DNA of 5,395 bases from Pseudobdellovibrionaceae bacterium (lineage in GTDB: Bacteria; Bdellovibrionota; Bdellovibrionia; Bdellovibrionales; JAMPXM01). The position numbers were made by a program, and so were the translations under genes. The notes beneath the pieces were generated by a model. The model saw only the letters and a program-made list of their open reading frames with translations. It had not been told where the DNA came from and searched no databases. The DNA lies in assembly GCA_913774795.1 (NCBI GenBank), contig CAJYIL010000081.1:1-5395 (forward strand). Direction: 5' to 3'. Shown piece after piece: positions 1-5,393 of this stretch; position 1 is the stretch's first letter; each line of letters starts with the position of its first letter.

Positions 1-1
1 G

Positions 2-355
2 TTTTTGTCGGCGTTCTTTTGCTTGCTTGCGTCGTCGATCGATCCACGCACGCCCTATGCACCCGATAATCCGATCTTCGAGTTTTACCTTCCAAAATTT
101 ATTTACGGAAAATTCTCGATGATCTCCGATGGAGTCTTTTCTCAGAAACCCGTAATCGAGTCTTCGGTGGGTTTCAATTGGGGAAAGCTTCTTCATCTGC
201 CCGGAGCGTTCGAACTTCTCCCGCTTTTCGCATTCTGGATTTTCGCTGCCGTTCTCATAGATAAAAGGACCCGCTCGGGGTCCTTCTCTCGCGCCGTTAT
301 CTTTTACTGCATCGCGCTTTCGGTTCTTTCGGGCGCGTTGTTCTTCCGTTTTTAA
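2..355 (+). CDS. C-terminal part of a polytopic membrane protein, function unknown
   Basis: The frame is open from the left edge of the window, so this is the last ~117 residues of a longer protein. A TTG at position 5 could act as a start but has no ribosome binding site and would cut into a hydrophobic stretch. The fragment has a hydrophobic piece at its beginning, then a soluble loop of about 45 residues rich in aromatic residues and proline (DPRTPYAPDNPIFEFYLPKF), then two strongly hydrophobic segments (roughly residues 67-87 and 95-116) separated by a basic turn, DKRTRSGS. It ends in a short FFRF tail. A loop followed by two helices would suit the C-terminus of a multi-span glycosyltransferase or polymerase, but I do not recognise the family and the assignment is open. 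Its stop overlaps the stop of the convergent peptidase gene by four bases. Confidence 0.7.
   Translation, partial: FLSAFFCLLASSIDPRTPYAPDNPIFEFYLPKFIYGKFSMISDGVFSQKPVIESSVGFNWGKLLHLPGAFELLPLFAFWIFAAVLIDKRTRSGSFSRAVIFYCIALSVLSGALFFRF
263..285 (-). terminator. Rho-independent terminator of the peptidase gene, inside the opposing gene
   Basis: The arms 265-272 (AAGGACCC) and 278-285 (GGGTCCTT) form a perfect 8-bp stem with a 5-base loop. Read on the minus strand, the stem is followed by TTTTAT. On the plus strand it is followed by CTCTCGC, so the polarity fits minus-strand transcription. It lies about 67 bases past the stop of the clostripain-like gene and inside the coding sequence of the convergent membrane protein, where it encodes part of the basic turn DKRTRSGS. 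The U tract is short, so efficiency may be moderate. Confidence 0.6.
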
Positions 356-1527
356 TAGAGTTTTTGGAGGAAATCGCTCCAACGCGCGACTTGATCAAAC
401 TTCAAGCCGTGGTACCGCGTTGAGTACGCCGAGTATTCCCACTTCGACGTCGGCCACCAAATCGCGACACCTGCGGCTTTCATTCCGGTGGTCTTCGCCG
501 AAATCACCGTTTTCGCAATTTGCTTTTTAACAGACTCGATAGGAGTGGCGGCTGCGTCTGACTTCGTGAGACCCGCAGCCATGTTATCGAGAACATTGTT
601 GAGATCGACGTAGTCATTACTTTCGTAACGAGTCGAAGCTTCGCCCGCTTTTTTGATTGAAGCAAAGTCCGTGCGTGCGATGAGCGAGTCTTTCAGTGTC
701 GCAAGGGACTGTGTGAGCGCAGGAATCTCGTTCATGTCGAGCGCCGATAGTGTCGCGCCTTCGGTGCCTTGGCCCGCGTAAAACTCATGATAAGCGTCAA
801 CCAGGTAAGAGCCCACTTCCTTTGAGTTTGCCAAAGGGTTTGCGGCCCAACGTTTCAAGAAAAGATCGTAAGGCCAACCTTCGCCCGGCTCGACTTCTTC
901 TGAACCAACGAATGTTTCAACCGCGCCCTCCATCTCTTGGGCGACTTCAACCATCGCCATGAGGCAGGCATCGCTCGCATAGACGTCGACTTTGTGACCA
1001 ATGTAAGAGGCGGCCTCATGCATGACTTCAGCGAGTTGCTCAGTCGTGATGTGGTTACCCGAACGATCGTCGTAAGAAATGTCAGTCGTCTTAAAACCGT
1101 TATCGAGCGAGCGCAAGTGCCAACCTGTTCCGTGATTCCAGACGGCGATGAAGTAGTGCTCTGCCGGATAGTGATCGACACCCCATCTAATGAAGTCCAT
1201 GAGAACGTTCTTATCGCCCATATCGACGATCGGCAGAGTTTCTACGACCGGTGACGTTACCGTCTTCGCGCCCGGATCTTTTTCGATATAAACGCGCTTC
1301 GTGTCGCTCGCTTTCAGGCTGGCCCACTGAGCGACGATGTTGAGTTGATCTGTCGAACCCACTTGCTGCATCTGCTTCAAGTTCATCTCGCCGTAGCTGT
1401 CGAGATTGTTGTTGCCGTTGATGAACACGAGCATCGTCCACGCTTTCTTTCCTGAGTCGGCGTGAGCCGAAGTCGAAAACGCGCATGACACCACGAGGGC
1501 GAGAAGAAGAGCGATTTGTTTTTGCAT
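352..1527 (-). CDS. Exported clostripain-like (peptidase family C11) cysteine protease
   Basis: This is a 391-residue protein of the caspase-like C11 family. Known members cleave after Arg or Lys, and several activate by self-cleavage. Residues 1-23 form a signal peptide (MQKQ, hydrophobic core, AHA|DS cleavage site), so it acts in the periplasm or outside the cell. The domain begins at KAWTMLVFINGNNNLD (residues 28-43). The catalytic dyad is His132 in NHGTGW and Cys188 in SDACLM. Asp186, two residues before the cysteine, matches the position of an acidic S1-pocket residue known in the family, which suggests basic P1 specificity. SEEVEPGEGWPY (209-220) is another family-typical block. The ATG at 1527 was chosen because the signal peptide starts there; an upstream TTG at 1578 would add 17 non-secretory residues. 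There is no clear Shine-Dalgarno sequence. It is divergent from the TIGR02147 regulator. The catalytic residues are intact and nothing looks broken. Confidence 0.92.
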   Translation of the reverse strand: MQKQIALLLALVVSCAFSTSAHADSGKKAWTMLVFINGNNNLDSYGEMNLKQMQQVGSTDQLNIVAQWASLKASDTKRVYIEKDPGAKTVTSPVVETLPIVDMGDKNVLMDFIRWGVDHYPAEHYFIAVWNHGTGWHLRSLDNGFKTTDISYDDRSGNHITTEQLAEVMHEAASYIGHKVDVYASDACLMAMVEVAQEMEGAVETFVGSEEVEPGEGWPYDLFLKRWAANPLANSKEVGSYLVDAYHEFYAGQGTEGATLSALDMNEIPALTQSLATLKDSLIARTDFASIKKAGEASTRYESNDYVDLNNVLDNMAAGLTKSDAAATPIESVKKQIAKTVISAKTTGMKAAGVAIWWPTSKWEYSAYSTRYHGLKFDQVARWSDFLQKLY

Positions 1528-1535
1528 AAACAAAT

Positions 1536-1561
1536 GGTGGGCGTGATTGCACCCGCTCACC
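1536..1561. promoter_or_regulatory. Imperfect dyad just upstream of the peptidase start
   Basis: The arms are 1536-1543 (GGTGGGCG) and 1554-1561 (CGCTCACC), with a 10-base loop. In plus-strand RNA they pair over 8 bp with one G-U. In the peptidase mRNA (minus strand) the same place becomes an A-C mismatch, leaving 4+3 pairs. The hairpin ends 8 bases before the peptidase ATG, where a ribosome binding site would normally sit and none is seen. It could be an operator half or a leader hairpin, and chance is also possible. Confidence 0.25.
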
Positions 1562-1579
1562 ACGCGACGGAGGTCCAAT

Positions 1580-1607
1580 TTGTCTCACTTAAGTCTCGAT
1601 TCATATT
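1580..1607 (+). promoter_or_regulatory. Weak sigma70-like promoter candidate for the regulator-lipoprotein pair
   Basis: TTGTCT (1580-1585) and CATATT (1602-1607) each match the -35 and -10 consensus at four of six bases, with a 16-base spacer. A second weak option, TTGGGC (1617-1622) with TATTCT (1639-1644), would place the -10 box inside the perfect dyad at 1636-1655. Neither is convincing alone. They are listed because this gap must hold a promoter for the plus-strand pair. Confidence 0.22.
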
Positions 1608-1635
1608 TAGGTCGAGTTGGGCTTTCGTCGTGGGC

Positions 1636-1655
1636 CTGTATTCTCCGGAATACAG
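1636..1655. promoter_or_regulatory. Perfect 8-4-8 palindrome, candidate operator
   Basis: CTGTATTC (1636-1643), TCCG, then GAATACAG (1648-1655) form a perfect inverted repeat in the divergent gap, 38 bases before the regulator start. The half-site spacing of about one and a half to two helical turns suits a dimeric DNA-binding protein. It could be the target of the adjacent HTH-containing TIGR02147 protein (autoregulation), and it overlaps a possible -10 box. It is not followed by a T tract, so it is not a terminator in either direction. Confidence 0.42.
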
Positions 1656-1693
1656 TTTACGTCACGACTGATGCGCCGATACGCTCGGAAGAG

Positions 1694-2527
1694 ATGTATT
1701 CTACGAAACTGCGCCCAACTGATTTTCTCGATCACCGCCGCTTTCTTGAAGCGGTCGTTGACGATCTGCGCGCGCGAGGGATGTTCTCGCACCGCACCTT
1801 CAATCGTGAATGCGGATTCTCTTCGCCAAACTTCGTTCAACTCGTCATTCAAGGTCGCCGCAATCTTTCGAAGGAGGCGGCCGAGCGAATCGCGAAGACG
1901 CTGCGATTAAGCAAAGTCGAAACACGCGCACTTTTACAACTCCGCGAATTGAACAACGAAACGGACCCGGATCGTAAACTCATCTTGTTCGAAAACTTGC
2001 TGCGCAATCCCGATTTTGCCGAACGCCACGAACTCGCTCAGGCCGAACTTGGCTTTTATTCGAAGTGGTACAACGTCGTCGTTCGCGAACTTCTCCAGTC
2101 GCATCCGCGCCTCACCGCTCGTGAGATCTCGCAAGCTCTTCTTCCTCGAGTGAGCGAGAAAGAAATCGCACAAGCGCTCGACGAGATGGTCGCGCTCGGC
2201 TTCATCGAACAAACACGAAACGGCTGGAAGACAAAACACAAACAGCTCACGACGAAGAACGAGATCTTGCACTCAGCGCTGATCTCGTTTCACTCGAGCA
2301 TGATCGAAATCGCGCGCGAATCCCTGACCCGCTTTAAAGGTACGGAGCGAGAAGTTTCATCCGTCACCGTGCAGCTCACTGAAAAAGAGTTTCTCGACCT
2401 CCGGGAACGCATCCGCGATTTTAAAAAAGATGCTCTCTCGATTGAAACAAGCGATCCAAAATCGCGCGTCTACCAATTCAACTTCCAGCTCTTCCCCGTG
2501 ACGTCTGACATCGAAGGTGAAAAATGA
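1694..2527 (+). CDS. TIGR02147 family (DUF4423) HTH regulatory protein
   Basis: This is a 277-residue protein of the TIGR02147/DUF4423 family, about the usual family length. Residues ~10-85 carry the typical N-terminal region, FLDHRRFLEAVVDDLRARG, followed by an XRE-like helix-turn-helix in which S-R-x-F...GFSSPNFVQLVIQGRRNLS is the family hallmark. Residues ~120-180 look like a winged helix (TAREISQALLPRVSEKEIAQALDEMVALGFIEQ plus a wing). The C-terminal part, with a conserved LTEKEFLDLRERIRDFKK segment and ending VYQFNFQLFPVT, is the usual DUF4423 tail. No membrane segment is present, so it is cytoplasmic. The ATG at 1694 is preceded directly by GGAAGAG. An in-frame TTG at 1547 would add 49 unrelated residues. 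Its stop overlaps the lipoprotein ATG (ATGA), implying translational coupling. DNA binding is inferred from the HTH; the target is unknown, with the upstream palindrome a candidate. Confidence 0.9.
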   Translation: MYSTKLRPTDFLDHRRFLEAVVDDLRARGMFSHRTFNRECGFSSPNFVQLVIQGRRNLSKEAAERIAKTLRLSKVETRALLQLRELNNETDPDRKLILFENLLRNPDFAERHELAQAELGFYSKWYNVVVRELLQSHPRLTAREISQALLPRVSEKEIAQALDEMVALGFIEQTRNGWKTKHKQLTTKNEILHSALISFHSSMIEIARESLTRFKGTEREVSSVTVQLTEKEFLDLRERIRDFKKDALSIETSDPKSRVYQFNFQLFPVTSDIEGEK

Positions 2528-2976
2528 AACGACTCGCTTTGGTCCTCGCGCTCGCGCTTTTCACCTCTTGCGGCACCGACACCGGGAACCCCGGCTTCCG
2601 CGGTCCAACGAGCGGAGTTCAAGGCGGCTCCACCTTCATGGCCCACACTATGTGCAGCAAACTTAGCAGCTGTAACCCCTCTCTGAACTACGGCACATGT
2701 CTCTCGGGTGTTCTAGGCGCAACCGGCATCACCGGCGCGATGGGCTTAAATACGACGACGTATCCAACTCTGAATGACGCCTACAACGGCGTCGCCAGCG
2801 GCTTACTCCGGGTAAATCAAACCACCCTTGACCAATGCTCAAGCGCAATCGCGTCGCTGACCTGCGCTAGCTCCACGGTGAATGGCGCCTATTCGATCTC
2901 GCAACCCGCGAACTTCAACTCGACTTACCAATTGCTCTCCATTTCGGGCAGTTGCCAGAACACCATCAGTCCCTAG
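2524..2976 (+). CDS. Small cysteine-rich lipoprotein with CGTDTGNP N-terminus
   Basis: A 150-residue protein with a lipoprotein signal peptide: MKR, a hydrophobic core, and the lipobox L-F-T-S-C with Cys16 as the lipidated residue. The mature protein begins CGTDTGNPG, an N-terminus that recurs in envelope lipoproteins of delta-type and Fibrobacter-type bacteria. After Cys16 there are six cysteines (44, 50, 59, 105, 114, 144), enough for three disulfides. The spacings MCSKLSSC...TC and QCSSAIASLTC resemble paired-helix cysteine motifs of small secreted proteins in myxobacteria. Glycine, serine, threonine and asparagine dominate, as in an exposed surface protein. The ATG overlaps the stop of the regulator gene by four bases and has a good AAGGTGA ribosome binding site inside that gene (2514-2520). 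No enzyme motif is visible and its function is unknown. The tight pairing suggests it is the regulator's partner or main target. Confidence 0.85.
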   Translation: MKRLALVLALALFTSCGTDTGNPGFRGPTSGVQGGSTFMAHTMCSKLSSCNPSLNYGTCLSGVLGATGITGAMGLNTTTYPTLNDAYNGVASGLLRVNQTTLDQCSSAIASLTCASSTVNGAYSISQPANFNSTYQLLSISGSCQNTISP

Positions 2977-3061
2977 ACTCGAAGCCGCCGGTTGAGTGAC
3001 GTATTCGCTCTTGTGTTAGGACCTCGCGCCCTTCACCGCCTGCGGGTATGCTGAAGCTTCG

Positions 3062-4390
3062 ATGAAACTTAAAGCGCTTCTGCGGAGACAGCCGACTCTC
3101 ACCAGTTCTGTCGTGAATGAAGAGAGAATTCTTTCTCGTTACCGCCTCATCATGGGCATTATCGGATTCCTTTACCCGCTCTGGCGATTCACGATCTACT
3201 TCTTGATCAGCGGCCAGACCGAGTCATGGTCGGAGCGAGGATTCATCGGCGTACTCTTTTTGGTCGCGACACTTGCGACTTACGCGCATCCCTATTTCCG
3301 AAAAAATATTGCGACCGTTTTCGATATCGTGGCTGGCGTCTGGACGTTGCAGGTCTTTTTATTGATTTGGCGAAGCGAACTTGATTCCGATTTTCTGCAG
3401 GTCGGACTCATCACGATCTTTTGTGTTGGCAGCACATTTCTCGACCGTGCGAGCATGCTGAAGTACTACCTGCTCTGCCTCGTGCTCACGGGATACACGG
3501 TTTACATTTTCCCCGACGAGCAAAGCACCACGTTCTTCTTTGGAGTGTTAATCGCACTGACTGTCTCTTACGTTTCATTTCTGACGCTCCTAACGGTCTT
3601 TACCGACTTGCGCCAGTCGCAGGAGACTCTTGCGAAACGAACAAAAGAGTTTGAAGAGCTCAGCGCGGCGGTACAAACGCTCTTTCTTCCCAACGCGACT
3701 TACATCAAAGAGCGGGGCTTCGAGCTGGCTGGCTACTATCGTCCCGCGACAGCGTGCGGTGGAGATTGGTGGTCGTTCTTCGTTGTGCATGACGAAAGCG
3801 TTTCGGTCTTCGTGGGCGACGTGACAGGTCATGGGCCTGGTTCGGCCATGATGACCGCATCGGTCGCGTCCTATCTCAAGGCGATTCGCAACACGTCGAC
3901 GACAAAACGAGATGTTCCAGATCTGCTCAACGAACTCAATCACTACCTACTCGACTTACAAAGGTCTCTCGAATCTAACGAGCGCTACCTGATGACGATG
4001 TCGGCCATTGAACTCAATCTGAAAACCAAACGCGTGGAAATGTGGTCCGCCGGAGCTCCGTTCCCTTACTTCTTGAAATCCGAAGGCACCGTCACGGTGA
4101 TGGGAAATCCCGGCCACCCTCTTGGTCTCGATGACTCAATGAAGCTCGGATACGATTCCCTCGAAGTCGACACTGGCGACCGACTCTTCCTCTACACCGA
4201 TGGAATCGCCGAAATGAAGATCGGCGAAGATCGCCAACTCGGCGAGCGACGTCTCGCGAAACTGATCCAGAACACGCGCACTTTGAAACCCCAAGAGGCC
4301 TGCGCCTCGATCGAAAAAGAACTCGACCGCCAAAAACACGGTACCGCCCAAGACGACGACTTCACGTACGTCATCCTCGACATCACTTAA
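3062..4390 (+). CDS. Membrane-anchored SpoIIE/PP2C-type serine/threonine phosphatase
   Basis: This is a 442-residue protein. Residues ~28-180 hold six hydrophobic segments (about 28-49, 60-76, 83-103, 112-126, 133-150, 157-180) forming an integral-membrane input module without a recognised ligand motif. Residues 181-208 look like a short signalling helix ending in VQTLFLPN, the usual lead-in to this phosphatase type. The catalytic domain (~220-441) keeps the metal-binding aspartates: Asp235 in CGGDWW, Asp253 in VGDVTGHGPGSAM, Asp380 in YTDGIAE, and Asp432/433 in DDDFTYVILDI. The expected reaction is Mn/Mg-dependent dephosphorylation of phosphoserine or phosphothreonine proteins, often anti-sigma-antagonists (family knowledge). 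No STAS protein or anti-sigma kinase is adjacent, so the substrate is unknown. The start at 3062 has only a weak TGAAG upstream. A poor promoter candidate is TTGAGT (2992-2997) with TGTTAG (3014-3019). No terminator is evident after the stop. Confidence 0.92.
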   Translation: MKLKALLRRQPTLTSSVVNEERILSRYRLIMGIIGFLYPLWRFTIYFLISGQTESWSERGFIGVLFLVATLATYAHPYFRKNIATVFDIVAGVWTLQVFLLIWRSELDSDFLQVGLITIFCVGSTFLDRASMLKYYLLCLVLTGYTVYIFPDEQSTTFFFGVLIALTVSYVSFLTLLTVFTDLRQSQETLAKRTKEFEELSAAVQTLFLPNATYIKERGFELAGYYRPATACGGDWWSFFVVHDESVSVFVGDVTGHGPGSAMMTASVASYLKAIRNTSTTKRDVPDLLNELNHYLLDLQRSLESNERYLMTMSAIELNLKTKRVEMWSAGAPFPYFLKSEGTVTVMGNPGHPLGLDDSMKLGYDSLEVDTGDRLFLYTDGIAEMKIGEDRQLGERRLAKLIQNTRTLKPQEACASIEKELDRQKHGTAQDDDFTYVILDIT

Positions 4391-4411
4391 CTTAAAACGA
4401 AATTAGATTAG

Positions 4412-4436
4412 AAAAATAAGGCGGCCGACGCGGCCG
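4412..4436 (-). terminator. Rho-independent terminator of the tRNA-Val transcript
   Basis: CGGCCG (4422-4427) and CGGCCG (4431-4436) form a 6-bp all-GC stem with a 3-base loop. On the minus strand it is followed by CCTTATTTTTC, a U-rich tract. It lies 22 bases beyond the CCA end of the tRNA. On the plus strand the stem is followed by AAGGATAG, so it does not serve the phosphatase gene. Confidence 0.65.
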
Positions 4437-4449
4437 AAGGATAGATCGA

Positions 4450-4547
4450 TCGAGTGCTTGGTACAGGCTGAGGGACTTGAACCCCCGACCCATACCTTGT
4501 AAGGGTATTGCTCTACCAACTGAGCTAAGCCTGTACCAAGCACTCGA
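4450..4547. repeat. 20-bp perfect inverted repeat enclosing tRNA-Val and extending its acceptor stem
   Basis: The left arm 4450-4469 and right arm 4528-4547 are exact reverse complements over 20 bases, separated by 58 bases. Seven pairs are the normal acceptor stem of the tRNA. The other thirteen lie outside it: the discriminator A pairs with the base before position 1, the encoded CCA pairs with TGG in the 5' leader, and nine further pairs run into both flanks. The precursor RNA would form one continuous helix about three times the usual acceptor length. Confidence 0.9.
4459..4534 (-). tRNA. tRNA-Val, anticodon UAC
   Basis: This is a complete 76-base cloverleaf with the CCA end encoded. The acceptor is ACAGGCT/AGCCTGT (7 bp). 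The D stem is GCTC/GAGC with loop AGTTGGTA, which contains the conserved GG. The anticodon stem is ATACC/GGTAT with loop CTTACAA, giving anticodon UAC, which reads GUA and, by wobble, other valine codons. The variable loop has 5 bases (GGGTC). The T stem is GGGGG/CCCTC with one G-U pair and loop TTCAAGT. The discriminator is A73, as in bacterial tRNA-Val. The first pair is A1-U72 rather than the more common G1-C72. The tRNA is followed by a terminator and lies 108 bases downstream of the proline-rich gene on the same strand. Confidence 0.97.
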
Positions 4548-4583
4548 ACAAGTGCAGCTCCCGTGAGAGCCGCTGGAGCAACT

Positions 4584-4612
4584 GGTTTAGAAAACTCGCG
4601 CGAAGAGGGCAA
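4584..4612 (-). promoter_or_regulatory. Candidate sigma70-type promoter for tRNA-Val
   Basis: On the minus strand, TTGCCC (4607-4612) and TAAACC (4584-4589) are separated by exactly 17 bases. The -35 matches four of six consensus bases and the -10 three of six. Transcription would start near 4577 and give a leader of about 42 bases before the tRNA. The -35 box overlaps the 3' arm of the hairpin at 4608-4632. Confidence 0.35.
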
Positions 4613-4632
4613 GCGTTTTCACCGCGCCTGCC
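4608..4632 (-). terminator. Hairpin after the proline-rich gene, imperfect terminator candidate
   Basis: On the minus strand, GGCAGGCG (4625-4632) pairs with CGCTTGCC (4608-4615) over 8 bp including one G-U, with a 9-base loop. It starts 10 bases after the stop of the proline-rich gene. A run of T does not follow directly; the first is TTTTC about 14 bases on. It may stabilise the mRNA 3' end or only partly terminate, allowing read-through into the tRNA. Confidence 0.35.
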
Positions 4633-4642
4633 ACTAAATTCC

Positions 4643-5314
4643 TCACTGCGTGCAGATTTGCGCTGGATCGACCGGCGAGTTCGAAATCTTCTCCACCATC
4701 ACTTGGACGTCTTTATCGCCCATCAATGCGGTGAAAGGACGAACGGTCAGAACCGTGATGGCCTTCATGAGCGCCGAGGCATGAGCGCCCGTGTTTTTAT
4801 ATGAACCGATAAAGAGCATGTAGTTCACTTTATTCGTCTTCGAAGTCATCGCCGCACGAACGAGCTTATCCTTTTCAACGCCGACACCAACGCCCTCGGC
4901 AACAACGACTCCGGTCGTCGCGTTCATTTGCAGCACGTGGAGGTATTGTTTGCCGTCACGGTCGGTCTGAACCGAGAAGCTAAACAGAGTCTCGTGATCG
5001 TCGGTCACGACTTTCCAGATCCCTTCGATCGCGTCCCAAGGGAATGGAAGAGTGATCGAGAGCGGGAATGGAACTTCAGGTCCACCCTTGGGATTGCCTT
5101 TGCCAGGAGCCGGGATTTTCGGAATCGTTGGGTAGTTTGGATCTGTCGGCATGCCCGGACCCGGGAACGGCTTTTTCGGAAGATCTGGGAATTTCGGAAC
5201 TGGATTTTGCGGAGCGGCCTTGCGGCGGCGACCTGTTTGTTCGTTCGGCAGGCCTGCAACTGCGTTCACCGCAAAAGCGAGAAGCACACCGACCACGATT
5301 GCTTTCAACTTCAT
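4643..5314 (-). CDS. Exported proline-rich protein with a C-terminal beta-type domain, unknown function
   Basis: This is a 223-residue protein that I do not recognise. Residues 1-20 are a signal peptide (MKLK, hydrophobic core, cleavage at AVA|GL). Residues ~35-93 are a proline/glycine-rich linker with repeats of the type P-x-x-P (PKFPDLPKKPFPGPGMP, YPTIPKIPAPGKG). Residues ~94-195 look like a compact beta-rich domain starting WDAIEGIWKVV, similar in feel to the first strand of lipocalin-like folds (EGxW), and continuing through alternating hydrophobic stretches to ITVLTVRPF. There is one cysteine, at 221, near the C-terminus. The ATG at 5314 was chosen because GGGGGA (5318-5323) sits three bases before it and the signal peptide begins there. 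An ATG at 5335 adds MGPCGGQ with no ribosome binding site. It probably follows the partial gene at 5337 in one operon, with a 22-base gap. A hairpin follows its stop. Confidence 0.8.
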   Translation of the reverse strand: MKLKAIVVGVLLAFAVNAVAGLPNEQTGRRRKAAPQNPVPKFPDLPKKPFPGPGMPTDPNYPTIPKIPAPGKGNPKGGPEVPFPLSITLPFPWDAIEGIWKVVTDDHETLFSFSVQTDRDGKQYLHVLQMNATTGVVVAEGVGVGVEKDKLVRAAMTSKTNKVNYMLFIGSYKNTGAHASALMKAITVLTVRPFTALMGDKDVQVMVEKISNSPVDPAQICTQ

Positions 5315-5317
5315 TTG

Positions 5318-5323
5318 TCCCCC
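5318..5323 (-). promoter_or_regulatory. Ribosome binding site deciding the start of the proline-rich protein
   Basis: GGGGGA on the minus strand lies three bases before the ATG at 5314. The alternative ATG at 5335 is preceded by an AT-rich stretch without a purine-rich site. Confidence 0.6.
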
Positions 5324-5336
5324 ACACGGCCCCATA

Positions 5337-5393
5337 TTAAATCTGTTCCATTAGGATCTTGGTGTTCTTGTTCAAGTAGTAGCCGTTCTTAGC
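5337..5393 (-). CDS. Last 18 codons of a gene cut by the window edge
   Basis: On the minus strand the frame entering from the right edge reads AKNGYYLNKNTKILMEQI and then TAA. Codons end mostly in G or C (AAG, AAC, GGC, TAC, ACC, ATC), matching the coding pattern of the neighbours, while the other two frames hit stops early. It ends 22 bases before the proline-rich gene on the same strand, so the two probably form an operon. Too little is present to name a product. Confidence 0.5.
   Translation of the reverse strand, partial: AKNGYYLNKNTKILMEQI

Noticed and set aside
855..1254. Open frames on both strands within the peptidase gene
   Set aside because: They are out-of-frame readings of a clearly conserved C11 peptidase with both catalytic residues, and none has its own start signals or recognisable domains.
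1485..1527. Lipoprotein reading of the peptidase N-terminus (VVSC at residues 12-15)
   Set aside because: The stretch fits a loose lipobox, but the signal would be short, with a single lysine, and a better signal peptidase I site (AHA|DS) follows. A lipoprotein is not fully excluded.
1636..1655. LexA (SOS) box reading of the CTGT...ACAG palindrome
   Set aside because: The classical gamma-proteobacterial site has 8 bases between CTGT and ACAG; here there are 12. The adjacent genes are not SOS genes.
1547..1693. Longer N-terminus of the TIGR02147 protein from a TTG at 1547
   Set aside because: The added 49 residues do not resemble the family, run through the palindrome, and lack a ribosome binding site. 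The ATG at 1694 gives the normal family length.
2977..3001. Terminator after the lipoprotein gene (ACTCGA/TTGAGT)
   Set aside because: The stem is only 6 bp with a G-U pair and a 9-base loop, and no T tract follows.
4450..4547. Attachment site of an integrated element at tRNA-Val
   Set aside because: tRNA genes are common integration sites, but the repeat here is inverted, not direct, and no integrase or duplicated tRNA 3' end is in the window.
4403..4612. Minus-strand open frame across the tRNA-Val region
   Set aside because: It runs through a complete tRNA cloverleaf and a terminator, and its translation is only the read-out of the tRNA sequence.
4928..5392. Plus-strand open frame opposite the proline-rich gene
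   Set aside because: Its translation is rich in Arg, Cys and Ser with no domain features. The minus-strand frame has a signal peptide, a ribosome binding site and coherent composition.
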